A stretch of 64,000 nt of DNA from Kluyvera cryocrescens NBRC 102467 (GCF_001571285.1 NZ_BCTM01000023.1:31192-95191), one strand, 5' to 3'. Positions 41,627 through 52,382 are shown, counted from the first letter of the stretch. Made by a program: numbers and translations. Notes: generated from the letters alone by a model not told the origin.

Positions 41627-42172
41627 TTACTCGGCTTCTTCCTCAGCATGCGCTTCATTGTTGGCATTGCGCGTCATCCACAGCGCCAGCGCCTTCAGCG
41701 AGTCATCGGTGAAGTCATCACAGCGGGCGGTGATCTCCTCCGGCGTCATCCAGCGAACTTCGCTGACCTCTTCTTCCTGCAGGGCAAACGGCCCGTGCGA
41801 GACGCAGCTAAACAGGCTTCCCCATACGCGACAGTTCTTATCTTCAAAATAGAACTGACCGTGATCGGCAAACGGTACGCCGGCAATCCCTAACTCTTCC
41901 TCTGCCTCACGGCGAGCGGAGTCCAGCAATGGCTCATCAGCCTGAACGACACCCCCAGCGGTGGCATCCAGCATCCCCGGCTGGTAGTCTTTCGTCTCAG
42001 TGCGACGCTGTACCAGGATTTTCCCCATGCCGTCATGAACGACGATGTAGGTTGCCCGGTGGCGCAGACACTGTGCGCGCATTTGTTCACGGCTCGCCTG
42101 CGCGATGACCTCATTGTCTTCGTTGACAATATCGACCCATTCCGTGCCTGCCAAATGATTCTGCTCGACCAT
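41627..42172 (-). CDS. yfcD: Nudix hydrolase YfcD
   Basis: A 181-residue Nudix protein. The Nudix box is complete ([20 protein letters not shown] then ELGI), and the N-terminal half resembles isopentenyl-diphosphate isomerase type Nudix proteins. It matches E. coli YfcD over its length. The substrate is unknown. Confidence 0.93.
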   Translation of the reverse strand: MVEQNHLAGTEWVDIVNEDNEVIAQASREQMRAQCLRHRATYIVVHDGMGKILVQRRTETKDYQPGMLDATAGGVVQADEPLLDSARREAEEELGIAGVPFADHGQFYFEDKNCRVWGSLFSCVSHGPFALQEEEVSEVRWMTPEEITARCDDFTDDSLKALALWMTRNANNEAHAEEEAE

Positions 42173-42228
42173 CAGAAAACCTTAAATTGAAAGCGCTCTT
42201 ACGGCGCGTTTTGTGATTGATGGGTAAC

Positions 42229-42780
42229 TTACGGGTTAATAGCAACCTCTGCAATAACCCGCTGATCATTGAGTGCTAAAACCTGCAGATTTCTTCCGTC
42301 CATCATCCCATAGCTAGCAGCAAAGCCGCCTTTCGGAATGCTAACCGAACCGGGATTAAATAAGAATATCTCGCCGTGCTTTTCTGCCACCGGCAGGTGC
42401 GTATGACCAAAAATCAGCACATCACCGGAGGCCAGCGGCGGAAGATTGTCGGGGCCATAAAGATGACCGTGAGTCAGAAACAGTCGCTGCGCGTCGGTTA
42501 ACACCTGTTGCCAGGGCGCGGTAATGGGAAAATGCAGCAGCATCTGGTCAACTTCACTATCGCAGTTGCCGCGAACGGCAATAATTCGCTCTGCCACGCT
42601 GTTCAGGCGCTCGGCAACTTGGGCTGGCGCATATCCCTCAGGCAGCGCATTACGCGGCCCATGATTAAGCACATCGCCTAGAATCACCAACCACTGCGCG
42701 CCGCTCTGAGCGAACAGCGATAGCACGCGCTCGGCTGCGGGCAGCGAACCATGAATATCCGATGCAAACATCAGCTTCAT
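42229..42780 (-). CDS. yfcE: phosphodiesterase YfcE
   Basis: A 183-residue metallophosphoesterase. The five metal motifs are present in order: DIHGS, GDVLNHG, GNCD, THGHLYG and GHTH. E. coli YfcE cleaves phosphodiesters in vitro with manganese; its cell role is unknown. It lies between yfcD and yfcF on the same strand. Confidence 0.94.
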   Translation of the reverse strand: MKLMFASDIHGSLPAAERVLSLFAQSGAQWLVILGDVLNHGPRNALPEGYAPAQVAERLNSVAERIIAVRGNCDSEVDQMLLHFPITAPWQQVLTDAQRLFLTHGHLYGPDNLPPLASGDVLIFGHTHLPVAEKHGEIFLFNPGSVSIPKGGFAASYGMMDGRNLQVLALNDQRVIAEVAINP

Positions 42781-42836
42781 TAATCAAATCCCTACAATGA
42801 TAATCCCTACTATCATAATGGATTACGTCTTACTTT

Positions 42837-43490
<654 letters not shown>

Positions 43491-43611
43491 TCAATCACAG
43501 ACAAAAGATGCACGAACGACGGGCGCAGAAAGCGGCGCCCATCTGACATAATAGCCAACATAGCCTGTCTATCGGGCGATGTCACTTGCCCGCAACATGA
43601 GGATTTTGCAA

Positions 43612-45030
43612 TCAGCCAACCAACAGCGTTTTTGGCTCCAGGTAAGCCTGCAATCCCCATTTGCCCATTTCTCGTCCCAGACCGGACTGCTTAAATCCAC
43701 CGAACGGGGCCAGGTGCTCATGTTCAAGCGTATTGACCAGCACGCGGCCAGACTCAATCTGCAGTGCCATGGCTTCTCCACGCTGGCTAGAACCGCTCAG
43801 CACCAGCGCACTCAGACCGTAATCGGTATCGTTAGCGATAGCCAGCGCCTCGGCGTCATCCGCATACGGAATGACCACCAGCACTGGGCCAAAGATCTCC
43901 TCTCTGGCAATGCGCATCTGATTATTCACGTCGGTAAATATCGTCGGCTGCACGCTCCAGCCTTTTTCCGCCCCTTCAACGCGCCCGACTCCCCCGACGA
44001 GTAAACGTGCCCCCTCTTGCTGCCCCAGGCGAATATAGTCCTGCACACGCTGCCACTGCTTGCGGCTGACCATTGGGCCAATCACCGTCTGCGCATCGCG
44101 CGGCTCGCCTGCCGGGAACTGCGCGATAGCGGCAACCATTTCCTGTTCGAACTCTGCTTTACGCGACGCCGGAACCAGAATACGCGTACCGGCAATACAC
44201 GCCTGCCCACTATTCATAAAGCCGGCTTCCAGCGCCATATGCACGGCGGTTTTCGGGTCGGCATCATCGAGGATCACCGTCGGCGATTTGCCGCCCAGCT
44301 CCAGCGTCACGCGCTTCAAGGTACGAGCGCCGCTTTCGACAATATGTTTTCCCACCGCCGTCGACCCCGTAAACGAAATCTTAGCGATATCCGGATGATG
44401 ATTAATCACATCCCCCACTACGTCGCCACGACCGGTGACGATGTTAAATACGCCAGCCGGAATTTGCGCCGCGTGCAGCGCCTCAGTGATAATCTGAGTC
44501 TGCCAGGCGCTCATTTCGCTTGGCTTAATGACGGCAGTACAGCCCGCCGCCATTGCCGTTGCCAGCTTATTACAGATAAAGCCTGCATCGCTGTTCCACG
44601 GCGTAATCAGCCCGGCGACGCCCACTGGCGTCATCACTACCTTTGCGCGCCCAACCGACTCTTCAAAGATAAACGCTTTGAGCGCATCAATAGCGTAGCG
44701 AATGGTTTGTGCCGGCCAGGCGGCCATCCAACGGGCACGCGACGACGGCGCGCCGTATTCGGTAATAATGGCTTCCAGCAGATCTGACTCTCTTGCCACT
44801 ACCGCCTGGTGCATACGTTCCAGCACCGCAATACGTGCTTCACGAGAGGTTTGAGACCACGCCGGGAATGCCGCTTTTGCCGCCGCAATCGCCCGCAGGG
44901 CATCATCTTCATCAGCCAAACGTACCTGGCCTATCACCGCTTCGCTCGCCGGATTAAACAAGTCAAACAGCTCGCTACCGTGCGGCGTCACGAATTCGCC
45001 GTTGATATAAATTTTGTCGATGCTCTGCAT
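43612..45030 (-). CDS. NAD(P)-dependent aldehyde dehydrogenase
   Basis: A 472-residue member of the aldehyde dehydrogenase superfamily. It shows TPWNSDAGFICNKLATAMAA with the nucleotide-fold start, the base Glu in LELGGKSPTVIL, the catalytic Cys in NSGQACIAGTR and the EIFGPVL motif. The aldehyde it oxidises cannot be read from sequence. It is divergent from a LysR regulator 103 bp away and sits where E. coli has yfcG, so the pair looks like an insertion into a conserved gene order. Confidence 0.88.
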   Translation of the reverse strand: MQSIDKIYINGEFVTPHGSELFDLFNPASEAVIGQVRLADEDDALRAIAAAKAAFPAWSQTSREARIAVLERMHQAVVARESDLLEAIITEYGAPSSRARWMAAWPAQTIRYAIDALKAFIFEESVGRAKVVMTPVGVAGLITPWNSDAGFICNKLATAMAAGCTAVIKPSEMSAWQTQIITEALHAAQIPAGVFNIVTGRGDVVGDVINHHPDIAKISFTGSTAVGKHIVESGARTLKRVTLELGGKSPTVILDDADPKTAVHMALEAGFMNSGQACIAGTRILVPASRKAEFEQEMVAAIAQFPAGEPRDAQTVIGPMVSRKQWQRVQDYIRLGQQEGARLLVGGVGRVEGAEKGWSVQPTIFTDVNNQMRIAREEIFGPVLVVIPYADDAEALAIANDTDYGLSALVLSGSSQRGEAMALQIESGRVLVNTLEHEHLAPFGGFKQSGLGREMGKWGLQAYLEPKTLLVG

Positions 45031-45133
45031 TATTCTGTCCTCTCATCATGGGATGTCGCACAGTATAAGAAGCGGCGATCATCGTGATAAGAGGGTACAA
45101 TAAAGACAAACTGTCACGAAAATCGGGATAATT

Positions 45134-46042
45134 ATGCAGCGTAGCGGTTTGACTGAACTTGAGGTTGTGCTGGCCGTTGCTCGCCAGCAAAGCTTTCGCG
45201 CCGCAGCGCGCGAACTGGGCCTGTCGGCCACCGCAGTCAGCAACGCGGTCGCCGGGCTGGAAGCGCGTCTTAATGTACGCCTGTTTAACCGCACCACCCG
45301 CAGCGTGGCCCTGACCGAACAGGGGCGGCGCTATATAGCGCGTATCACTCCAGCCTTGGCGGAAATTCAGCGCGCCGGCGAAGAAATTACCGCCGAGCCC
45401 GGGGTTCCCACGGGCACTCTACGAATCAATGCCCCACGTGAAAGCGTCTCGCTGCTGTTCAATCTGTTCGACACTTATTTGCAGCGCTACCCGCAGATGA
45501 AGCTGGATATCACCACGGAATCGAGAATGATCGACATCGTCGCCGAGGGTTACGATGCGGGGATCCGTCTGGCCGAGTCGGTGCCGCAGGATATGATTGC
45601 CAGCGCGCTAACGCCGGATGCCAGGATGCTGATTGTCGGTTCGCCGGCATATTTTTCGCGTCACGGGATCCCGCAAACGCCGGATGATCTTGCGGCTCAC
45701 CAAAGCATTGGCATGCGCATGTCCCACGGTGGCGTTTATCATTGGGAACTGGAGCGGCATCAGAACAAATTTACCGTCAACGTCCCGCCGCGTCTTATCG
45801 TCAGCGAGATGCAGGTCATCCACCGCGCGGCGCTGGCCGGGCTTGGGCTGGCGTTTATTTCACAGTGGTTTATCCAGGACGATCTTGCCAATGGCAAACT
45901 CATCAGCATACTGGATGAATGGTGTCCCACTTTCGGCGGCTTACGCCTCTACTATCCGGGACATCGCCACGTTCTACCCGCGCTACGTGCGTTTATTGAG
46001 CTGGCGCACGAATTGAATACACGTCAGACGCTCCCGCGCTAA
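45134..46042 (+). CDS. LysR family transcriptional regulator
   Basis: A 302-residue LysR protein of the CrgA-like group. The helix-turn-helix is at about 5-64 (QSFRAAARELGLSATAVSNA), and PTGTLRINAPRES opens the effector domain at about 93. It is divergent from the aldehyde dehydrogenase gene and probably regulates it. GGGATAATT precedes the ATG. Confidence 0.88.
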   Translation: MQRSGLTELEVVLAVARQQSFRAAARELGLSATAVSNAVAGLEARLNVRLFNRTTRSVALTEQGRRYIARITPALAEIQRAGEEITAEPGVPTGTLRINAPRESVSLLFNLFDTYLQRYPQMKLDITTESRMIDIVAEGYDAGIRLAESVPQDMIASALTPDARMLIVGSPAYFSRHGIPQTPDDLAAHQSIGMRMSHGGVYHWELERHQNKFTVNVPPRLIVSEMQVIHRAALAGLGLAFISQWFIQDDLANGKLISILDEWCPTFGGLRLYYPGHRHVLPALRAFIELAHELNTRQTLPR

Positions 46043-46096
46043 AGATGCTTTCGTGTATGATGCTCAAGACAACAATAAATAAGGAGAATACCTGCA

Positions 46097-46459
46097 ATGT
46101 CTCAGTCTGACGCGATTATCCGTATCAAAAATCTACGCCTGCGTACGTTTATCGGCATCAAAGAAGAAGAGATTGCCAACCGCCAGGATGTGGTCATCAA
46201 TATTGAAATTCGCTACCCGGCCGATCAGGCGCGCAATAGCGAAGATATTAACGATGCGCTGAACTATCGAACCATCACTAAGAACATTATTCGCCACGTC
46301 GAGAATAACCGTTTCTCTTTGCTGGAAAAATTAACTCAGGATGTGCTCGATATCGCACGCGAACATCACTGGGTCACTTATGCTGAAGTGGAAATCGATA
46401 AAGTTCACGCGCTGCGCTATGCCGATTCGGTATCCATTACCTTAAGCTGGCAACGCTAG
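46097..46459 (+). CDS. folX: dihydroneopterin triphosphate 2'-epimerase
   Basis: A 120-residue tunnel-fold enzyme that epimerises dihydroneopterin triphosphate to the monapterin form. It matches E. coli FolX ([26 protein letters not shown]). A strong AAGGAG lies before the ATG. It is followed by yfcH 23 bp later. Confidence 0.95.
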   Translation: MSQSDAIIRIKNLRLRTFIGIKEEEIANRQDVVINIEIRYPADQARNSEDINDALNYRTITKNIIRHVENNRFSLLEKLTQDVLDIAREHHWVTYAEVEIDKVHALRYADSVSITLSWQR

Positions 46460-46482
46460 GCGCTCCTTCGCGGGGAGGTCGC

Positions 46483-47385
46483 ATGAAGATTCTGATTACC
46501 GGTGGTACCGGGCTGATTGGCCGCCACCTGATTCCGCGTTTATTCACGCTGGGCCACGCGGTTTGCGTGGTCACGCGCTCACCGGAAAAAGCGCGCCAGG
46601 TACTTGATGCCCGCGTTGAGCTCTGGCCCGGGCTACAGAATATTTCATCGCTCGACGGTATCGATGCCGTGATTAACCTGGCCGGTGAGCCCATTGCCGA
46701 TAAACGCTGGACTGATGCGCAAAAGCAGAAGCTCTGCGACAGTCGCTGGGCGATAACCCAACGTATTAGCGAACTGATCCAAGCCAGCAGCACTCCGCCA
46801 TCGGTACTCATTTCCGGCTCAGCCACCGGTTACTATGGCGATCTCGGCGAAGTGGTCGTCACGGAAGAAGAGCCACCGCATCATGAATTCACCCATAAAC
46901 TTTGCGCACGCTGGGAGCAAATTGCCTCTACCGCGCAAAGCGACCGCACCCGAGTCTGTTTACTGCGCACCGGAGTAGTGCTCGCTGCGCACGGGGGGAT
47001 CCTCGCAAAAATGCTGCCACCGTTTAAGCTCGGTCTCGGCGGCCCTATCGGCAATGGCCGACAGTACCTGGCATGGATACATATCGACGATATGGTTAAC
47101 GGTATTCTCTGGCTGCTTGATAACGATCTACGCGGGCCGTTTAATCTGGTTTCGCCCTACCCGGTTCATAACGAACAATTCGCTCATGCGCTGGGGCATG
47201 CGTTAAATCGCCCCGCTGTTTTGCGCGTTCCCGCTCCGGTGATACGTCTCCTGATGGGCGAGTCCTCCGTGCTGGTACTCGGTGGCCAGCGCGCGCTCCC
47301 CAAACGCCTGGAAGCGGCGGGCTTTACCTTCCGCTGGTACGATCTGGATGAAGCGCTGGGGAATATTCTCGGCAAACGCCACTAA
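46483..47385 (+). CDS. yfcH: NAD-dependent epimerase-like protein YfcH
   Basis: A 300-residue extended short-chain dehydrogenase of the TIGR01777 group. The Rossmann motif is [12 protein letters not shown] at residues 4-15, and the C-terminal DUF1731 segment ends the protein. Its reaction is unknown. GGAGG precedes the ATG, and it is linked to folX. Confidence 0.93.
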   Translation: MKILITGGTGLIGRHLIPRLFTLGHAVCVVTRSPEKARQVLDARVELWPGLQNISSLDGIDAVINLAGEPIADKRWTDAQKQKLCDSRWAITQRISELIQASSTPPSVLISGSATGYYGDLGEVVVTEEEPPHHEFTHKLCARWEQIASTAQSDRTRVCLLRTGVVLAAHGGILAKMLPPFKLGLGGPIGNGRQYLAWIHIDDMVNGILWLLDNDLRGPFNLVSPYPVHNEQFAHALGHALNRPAVLRVPAPVIRLLMGESSVLVLGGQRALPKRLEAAGFTFRWYDLDEALGNILGKRH

Positions 47386-47389
47386 TCGC

Positions 47390-47418
47390 ACGGTGATAGC
47401 GACAAGCGCTATCACCGT
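47390..47418 (+). terminator. 12-bp perfect hairpin after yfcH
   Basis: ACGGTGATAGCG-ACAAG-CGCTATCACCGT begins four bases past the stop. The following CTTCCT is a poor T run, so it is terminator-like or mRNA-protecting. Confidence 0.6.
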
Positions 47419-47534
47419 CTTCCTGGGCCTGCAGAAGTTGAATGTCACGCCAGCCGTTTGACGTTAACCCCTTGTTATCACGATCTTTCGGGTGCTAAGG
47501 TAGCCCTTTAACTTTTTTGCATACTGGCACGCAA

Positions 47535-48047
47535 ATGGCAATTCTCACCACCGCACGTTTACAGCTTTCGCCCTTCGATGAACACGACTGGTCCTTTTTC
47601 TTGTCGCTTCGACAAAATCCTGAAGTGATGCGCTTTATGGGAGAAGTGCTGGATGAAGCAGCGATACGCGAGATATTTGCACAGCGCTGTAACGAGCCGG
47701 GAATATTCGTTATTCGCGATCAAAACGGCACCGCGCTCGGTGATATTGGGTTACGGATCAGCCACAAAAACCCCCATGAAGCCGACATTGGCTATGCGCT
47801 ATTACCGCAGGCTCAAAGTCAGGGATATGCCAGCGAAGCGCTTGATGCCCTTTGTGACTATGGCTTTCATCAGCTTTCGCTGTGGGCCATTAACGCGTGG
47901 GTGTTGGGCGATAACCACGGGTCCGCGCGGCTATTGGAAAAGCGGGGTTTCATTCGTACCCAGGTCTTGGAAAAAGCGTATCAGCTTAACGGCGAATACT
48001 TTGATGACTGGGTTTATCGGCTGGAAAACGCCCCCACCGCTAAGTGA
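47535..48047 (+). CDS. GNAT family acetyltransferase (RimJ/RimL-like)
   Basis: A 170-residue N-acetyltransferase of the RimJ/RimL type. It begins MAILTTARLQLSPF, and the acetyl-CoA loop is in YALLPQAQSQGYASEALDAL, followed by LGDNHGSARLLEKRGF. I chose the ATG at 47535; a TTG start at 47517 is possible. The ribosome site is weak. The gene sits between yfcH and the convergent hisP, where E. coli has yfcI. The substrate is unknown. Confidence 0.85.
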   Translation: MAILTTARLQLSPFDEHDWSFFLSLRQNPEVMRFMGEVLDEAAIREIFAQRCNEPGIFVIRDQNGTALGDIGLRISHKNPHEADIGYALLPQAQSQGYASEALDALCDYGFHQLSLWAINAWVLGDNHGSARLLEKRGFIRTQVLEKAYQLNGEYFDDWVYRLENAPTAK

Positions 48048-48054
48048 GGGCGTT
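48027..48054 (-). terminator. hisP-side hairpin overlapping the acetyltransferase end
   Basis: AACGCCC and GGGCGTT arms with an inner CAC/GTG extension; on the minus strand the stem ends in GTTTTCC. It lies seven bases past the hisP stop and overlaps the last codons of the converging acetyltransferase gene. Confidence 0.5.
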
Positions 48055-48060
48055 GGGCAT

Positions 48061-48837
48061 TTATTTCAGCGCCCCACTCAGGAACTGCTGTAAACGCGCG
48101 CTTTTCGGATTACCAAACACTTCATCCGGCGCGCCTTCTTCCTCAATAATGCCCTGATGGAGAAATATAACGTGCGTGGAAACGTGACGAGCAAAGCCCA
48201 TTTCGTGGGTCACCACCACCATGGTTTTGCCCTCTTCCGCCAGCTTCTGCATGATACGTAGCACTTCGCCCACCAGCTCCGGGTCAAGCGCGGAGGTCGG
48301 CTCATCAAATAGCAGTACTTCCGGTTCCATAGCCAGCGCACGAGCAATGGATACGCGCTGTTGCTGACCGCCGGAGAGATGCACCGGATATTTGTTCTGC
48401 TGGCGCTCATCGATACCCACTTTCGCCAGGTATTTCATCGCCCGTTCCCGCGCTTCCGCTTTGCTTAAGCCCAGCACCTGGATTGGCGCTTCCATCACGT
48501 TTTCCAGCACCGTCATATGGCTCCAGAGGTTGAAGTGCTGGAAGACCATCGTCAGGCGGGTACGGAGCAGCCGCAGCTGGTTTTTATCCGCAACCTTCAG
48601 CTGTCCGTCCGTATCGCGTACCAGGCCGATATTTTGCCCGTTAACGATAATTGAGCCCTCACTCGGTTTCTCGAGGAAGTTGATACAGCGCAGGAAGGTA
48701 CTTTTACCCGAACCGGACGAGCCGATAATGCTAATTACATCACCCGCTTCGGCCTTAAGCGATACGCCCTTCAGCACTTCCTGCTCACCGTAGCGTTTAT
48801 GCAGGTCGATTACGTTAAGTTTGTTTTCAGACATCAT
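48061..48837 (-). CDS. hisP: histidine/LAO transporter ATP-binding protein HisP
   Basis: A 258-residue ABC ATPase that powers histidine and lysine/arginine/ornithine import at the inner membrane. Walker A is [10 protein letters not shown], the signature LSGGQQQR, Walker [13 protein letters not shown], and the switch His is in VVVTHEMGF. It is the last gene of hisJQMP, 4 bp after hisM. Confidence 0.97.
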   Translation of the reverse strand: MMSENKLNVIDLHKRYGEQEVLKGVSLKAEAGDVISIIGSSGSGKSTFLRCINFLEKPSEGSIIVNGQNIGLVRDTDGQLKVADKNQLRLLRTRLTMVFQHFNLWSHMTVLENVMEAPIQVLGLSKAEARERAMKYLAKVGIDERQQNKYPVHLSGGQQQRVSIARALAMEPEVLLFDEPTSALDPELVGEVLRIMQKLAEEGKTMVVVTHEMGFARHVSTHVIFLHQGIIEEEGAPDEVFGNPKSARLQQFLSGALK

Positions 48838-48841
48838 ATTC

Positions 48842-49558
48842 TCAGTGCGTAGAAGACGGTTTCATATGCTGTAACCAGCGTTTTTCCGCTTTACGGAACA
48901 GGCTAATCAGCACGTAAGAAATTATTAAATACAGCACAGCCGCTATCCCAAAGGCGGTAAAGGGCTGATAGGTGGCGGAGTTAATATCGCGCGCAATTTT
49001 CAGCAAATCAGGCACGGTGGCGGTAAATGCCAGCGCCGTCGAGTGCAGCATCAGGATAACTTCGTTACTGTAGGCCGGCAGCGCTATGCGCAGCGCAGAC
49101 GGCAAAATGATGCAGCGATAAAGTTTGAATGAAGAGAAGCCATAGGCTCTCGCGGCTTCAATTTCCCCCGCCGGTACCGAACGAATCGCGCCGGCAAAAA
49201 TCTCAGTGGTGTAGGCGCAGGTATTCAGCGTTAAGGCCAGCACCGTACAGTTCAAGCCGCTGCGGAAAAAGGCATTGAGCATTTCCGTGCCTTTGACAAT
49301 TTCCAGCGTGTACATTCCGGAATAGAACACCAGCAGTTGGACGTACAGCGGTGTACCACGGAAAATGTAGGTAAACAGCCACACCGGGAATTTGATGTAT
49401 TTATTGCTGGAGACGCGGGCAATAGCGAGGAATAGGGCCATAAAGCCCCCCATCACTACCGACAGCACCAGCAGCCAAAGGGTGATTGCTACGCCGGTAA
49501 AACGATAGCCATCGCTCCACAGCAGCGCTTTCCAGTACTCCTGAATAATCTCAATCAC
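48842..49558 (-). CDS. hisM: histidine/LAO transporter permease HisM
   Basis: A 238-residue inner-membrane permease of the HisM/HisQ/ArtM family with five helices. The EAA loop ([20 protein letters not shown]) contacts HisP. It overlaps hisQ by four bases. Confidence 0.97.
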   Translation of the reverse strand: MIEIIQEYWKALLWSDGYRFTGVAITLWLLVLSVVMGGFMALFLAIARVSSNKYIKFPVWLFTYIFRGTPLYVQLLVFYSGMYTLEIVKGTEMLNAFFRSGLNCTVLALTLNTCAYTTEIFAGAIRSVPAGEIEAARAYGFSSFKLYRCIILPSALRIALPAYSNEVILMLHSTALAFTATVPDLLKIARDINSATYQPFTAFGIAAVLYLIISYVLISLFRKAEKRWLQHMKPSSTH

Positions 49559-50241
49559 AGGTCAGCCCTCTTCACACCCACAGAATAGCGGCGTTCGAGC
49601 AGCAGCAACACGCCATTGGAGACCGTCGTAAAGAGCAGGTAAATCAACCCGCAGACGATCGCAAAGTAGAACGGTTCCCAGGTGCTTTTCCCCGCCAGCT
49701 GCGTTGCTTTGACCACATCTTCCAGACCGAGCAGCGAGACCAGCGCGGTAGCCTTTAAAATCACCTGCCAGTTGTTGCCTATCCCCGGCAGCGCATAGCG
49801 CATCATCGCCGGAAATAAAATACGGCGGAAAGTCTGCGAACGGGTAAAACCAAAAGCCGTTGCGGCTTCAATATGCCCTTTTGGCACCGCCATAAAAGCA
49901 CCGCGGAAGGTTTCGGTAAAGTAAGCCCCGTAGATAAAACCCAGGGTGATGATCCCGGCGATCATTGGATCGATATCAAACTGCGATAACCCGATCGCAT
50001 CGGTCACCAGGTTGAGTGCCATCTGCAGGCCATAAAAAATCAGCAGCATCAGGACTAAGTCGGGTACCCCGCGAATCAGCGTGGTATACCCCTCAAAAAT
50101 TAACGCCAGTACGCGATTTCGGGAGAGCTTGGCTCCCGCGCCGACCAGACCAATAAGCACGGCCAAAACCACTGAGCTGAGAGCCAGCTCAAGGGTAACA
50201 ACGGCGCCCTGAAAAATTACCTGTGAAAACCCGTACAGCAT
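49555..50241 (-). CDS. hisQ: histidine/LAO transporter permease HisQ
   Basis: A 228-residue permease that pairs with HisM. The EAA loop reads HIEAATAFGFTRSQTFRRIL. It lies 63 bp after hisJ, across a hairpin (50263-50291), and overlaps hisM by four bases. Confidence 0.97.
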   Translation of the reverse strand: MLYGFSQVIFQGAVVTLELALSSVVLAVLIGLVGAGAKLSRNRVLALIFEGYTTLIRGVPDLVLMLLIFYGLQMALNLVTDAIGLSQFDIDPMIAGIITLGFIYGAYFTETFRGAFMAVPKGHIEAATAFGFTRSQTFRRILFPAMMRYALPGIGNNWQVILKATALVSLLGLEDVVKATQLAGKSTWEPFYFAIVCGLIYLLFTTVSNGVLLLLERRYSVGVKRADL

Positions 50242-50262
50242 GCTGCCAGTCCTGTCTTGACG

Positions 50263-50291
50263 CCCATCGCCCGAACAATCGAAGCGATGGG
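50263..50291 (-). other. hairpin in the hisJ-hisQ spacer
   Basis: CCCATCGC and GCGATGGG arms around a 13-base loop, placed just after the hisJ stop. E. coli and Salmonella have REP hairpins here that stabilise the hisJ message and lower expression of the downstream genes; this one probably does the same. Confidence 0.6.
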
Positions 50292-50304
50292 TTACTCGTG
50301 ATGA

Positions 50305-51087
50305 TTACTCGCCGTAAACGTTAAAATCGAAGTACTTTTTTGCCAGCTTGTCGTAGGTGCCATCGGCACGCATTTCTGCGAATGCCTTATTCAGCGCGCT
50401 CAGCAATTCAGTATCGTCTTTACGCAGACCCATACCGGTACCCACACCGAACAGCTTCTCGTCTTTGATGGACGGGCCGCCGAACTGGTAGTCTTTACCA
50501 ATAGGCTGTTTCAGGAAACCTTCGCTCGCCGCCACTTCATCCTGGAACGCCGCGTCAATACGACCGGCGGTCAGGTCAGAATAAATATTGTCTTGCCCCT
50601 GATAGGAAACAATTTCAATACCTTTCGGCGCCCAATGTTCGTTACCGTAGGTTTCCTGGGTCGTCCCCTGCAGCACACCTACGCGCTTGCCTTTCAGCGT
50701 GGCGAGATCCGGCGTGACCGGGGAACCTTTTTTCACCACCAGACGAGAGTCAGCGGCATACAGTTTGTCGGTAAAGGCAATTTCCTGCTGACGTTTTTCC
50801 GTGATCGACAGCGACGACATAATGGCATCGATTTTCTTCGCTTTCAGCGAGGGGATCAGGGCGTCCAGCGGGTTCTCCACGAAGGTACATTGTGCCTGGA
50901 TGCGCTTACACAGCTCTTTTGCCAGATCAATGTCAAAACCCACCAATTCACCCTGGGCATTTTTTGACTCGAACGGTGCATACGTTGGGTCAGTACCAAT
51001 ACGCACTTTTTGCGGGGTTGCTGCAAAAACGCTTGAAGCAGAAGCAAGCGCTAAGACCAGAGAAAAAGATAACGCCAGTTTTTTCAT
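50305..51087 (-). CDS. hisJ: periplasmic histidine-binding protein HisJ
   Basis: A 260-residue periplasmic binding protein that delivers histidine to HisQMP. The signal peptide ends after VFA (about residue 22). The [20 protein letters not shown] start and the [16 protein letters not shown] segment are typical. It closely resembles ArgT, its upstream neighbour. GAGG precedes the ATG. A sigma-54 promoter (51136-51152) and NtrC sites lie upstream. Confidence 0.97.
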   Translation of the reverse strand: MKKLALSFSLVLALASASSVFAATPQKVRIGTDPTYAPFESKNAQGELVGFDIDLAKELCKRIQAQCTFVENPLDALIPSLKAKKIDAIMSSLSITEKRQQEIAFTDKLYAADSRLVVKKGSPVTPDLATLKGKRVGVLQGTTQETYGNEHWAPKGIEIVSYQGQDNIYSDLTAGRIDAAFQDEVAASEGFLKQPIGKDYQFGGPSIKDEKLFGVGTGMGLRKDDTELLSALNKAFAEMRADGTYDKLAKKYFDFNVYGE

Positions 51088-51135
51088 ATTATCCTCAACA
51101 GACAGTAATTCTTGTGGGTTTTTTAGAAATAATCT

Positions 51136-51152
51136 GAGCAGTTATCGTGCCA
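51136..51152 (-). promoter_or_regulatory. sigma-54 promoter of hisJ
   Basis: The minus strand reads TGGCACGATAACTGCT, with GG and GC exactly ten bases apart, an excellent match to the sigma-54 consensus TGGCACG-N4-TTGC(T/A). The expected start of transcription is near 51126, which leaves a leader of about 39 bases before hisJ. Confidence 0.75.
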
Positions 51153-51253
51153 TCTTTCGGCCTATCAAGGCAAAGCATTCTGCCCTGAGTGATGGCTTTT
51201 TTCTCATTAAAAATGCTTAATTATGCAAGCATGCGCGATTTTCGAGCAAAAAA

Positions 51254-51270
51254 TGCACCACCGCGGTGCA
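51254..51270. promoter_or_regulatory. NtrC-type enhancer site upstream of hisJ
   Basis: TGCACC-ACCGC-GGTGCA is a perfect dyad matching the NtrC consensus TGCACY-N5-RGTGCA. It is centred about 135 bp upstream of the expected hisJ start of transcription, a normal enhancer distance. Confidence 0.75.
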
Positions 51271-51282
51271 TCGCAAAATGAA

Positions 51283-51299
51283 TGCACCACGATGATACA
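51283..51299. promoter_or_regulatory. second, weaker NtrC-like site upstream of hisJ
   Basis: TGCACC-ACGAT-GATACA keeps one perfect half and four of six bases in the other. Its centre lies 29 bp from the first site, just past the argT stop. Confidence 0.5.
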
Positions 51300-51309
51300 T
51301 CGACCGTAA

Positions 51310-52092
51310 TCAGTCGCCGTAGACGTTGAAGTTAAAATACTTCTTCGCCATCTTGTCGTAGGTCCCGTCAGCACGCAGCTCAGCCAGCGCTTTATCAAAC
51401 GCCGCCTTCAGCTCAACATCGTCTTTACGCAGGCCAACGCCGGTACCATCGCCAAAGAATTTTTTGTCTTTGACTGAAGGCCCTGCGAAATCAAAATCTT
51501 TACCCGCCGGCTGTTTAAGGAAACCTTCGCTCGCCGCCACTTCATCCTGGAATGCCGCATCAAGACGACCGGCCGCCATGTCGGAGTAGATCAAATCCTG
51601 GTTCTGATATGCCACCACATCGATCCCTTTGCTGCGCCAATTTTCGTTGGCGTAGGCCTCCTGAGTGGAGCCCTGCAGTACGCCGATATGCTTGCCTTTC
51701 AGCGCATCAAGAGCAGGTGTGATGGGAGAACCTTTCGCCGCAATCAGACGTGAATCCGCCGCATACAGCTTGTTGGAGAAAGCAATTTCCTGCTGGCGTT
51801 TTTCGGTAATCGACAGCGAAGAGATGATCGCGTCGATTTTTTTGGCTTTCAGCGATGGGATCAACGCGTCAAAATCGCTGCCCACCCAGGTACATTTGAT
51901 GCTGGCGCGTTTGCACATTTCATTACCTAAATCGATATCAAAACCGACAAAGTCGCCTTTTGCATCTTTCGAGGAGAAAGGCGCATAGGTGGCATCAGTA
52001 CCGATACGAATGCTCTGTGGCAATGCGGCAAATACGCTGGAGACGCTGCTGAGACCCAGCAGCAAAGAGAGAGCCAGAACCGTCTTCTTCAT
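51310..52092 (-). CDS. argT: lysine/arginine/ornithine-binding protein ArgT
   Basis: A 260-residue periplasmic binding protein that feeds HisQMP. The signal peptide ends after VFA (about residue 22). It matches E. coli ArgT ([20 protein letters not shown], then [20 protein letters not shown]). It is a tandem relative of hisJ with its own sigma-54 promoter (52162-52180). Confidence 0.96.
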   Translation of the reverse strand: MKKTVLALSLLLGLSSVSSVFAALPQSIRIGTDATYAPFSSKDAKGDFVGFDIDLGNEMCKRASIKCTWVGSDFDALIPSLKAKKIDAIISSLSITEKRQQEIAFSNKLYAADSRLIAAKGSPITPALDALKGKHIGVLQGSTQEAYANENWRSKGIDVVAYQNQDLIYSDMAAGRLDAAFQDEVAASEGFLKQPAGKDFDFAGPSVKDKKFFGDGTGVGLRKDDVELKAAFDKALAELRADGTYDKMAKKYFNFNVYGD

Positions 52093-52161
52093 ACTTTCCC
52101 CTATTAAATCGTGATGTCGTTAACTGCTCATAATTATGTTGTGTGTGTCTGCAAAACCTTA

Positions 52162-52180
52162 TTTGCATCTTCTGTGCCAT
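52162..52180 (-). promoter_or_regulatory. sigma-54 promoter of argT
   Basis: The minus strand reads TGGCACAGAAGATGCA, GG and GC ten bases apart, so the start of transcription would be near 52153, with a leader of about 61 bases. A sigma-54 promoter for argT is known in enteric bacteria. I found no clear NtrC dyad further upstream. Confidence 0.7.
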
Positions 52181-52332
52181 CTTTAACGTCGAAACAATCA
52201 CAACGTTAAATATGTTAATAAAAAGATAACAAAAGGTGATCATAAAGGAAGATATCAGCCACAGCGCATAAATCGAGCACAAATAGACAATCAGGATGAT
52301 TAAATATCGAGGATTTGATCGGCATTACAAAT

Positions 52333-52351
52333 TTGCCCTGAAACAGGGCAA
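52333..52351 (-). terminator. hairpin after ubiX
   Basis: TTGCCCTG-AAA-CAGGGCAA, an 8-bp perfect stem 32 bases past the ubiX stop; on the minus strand ATTTGT follows. A probable terminator separating ubiX from argT. Confidence 0.6.
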
Positions 52352-52382
52352 AAGATACATCACGCACCCACTTCGGGCGGAG

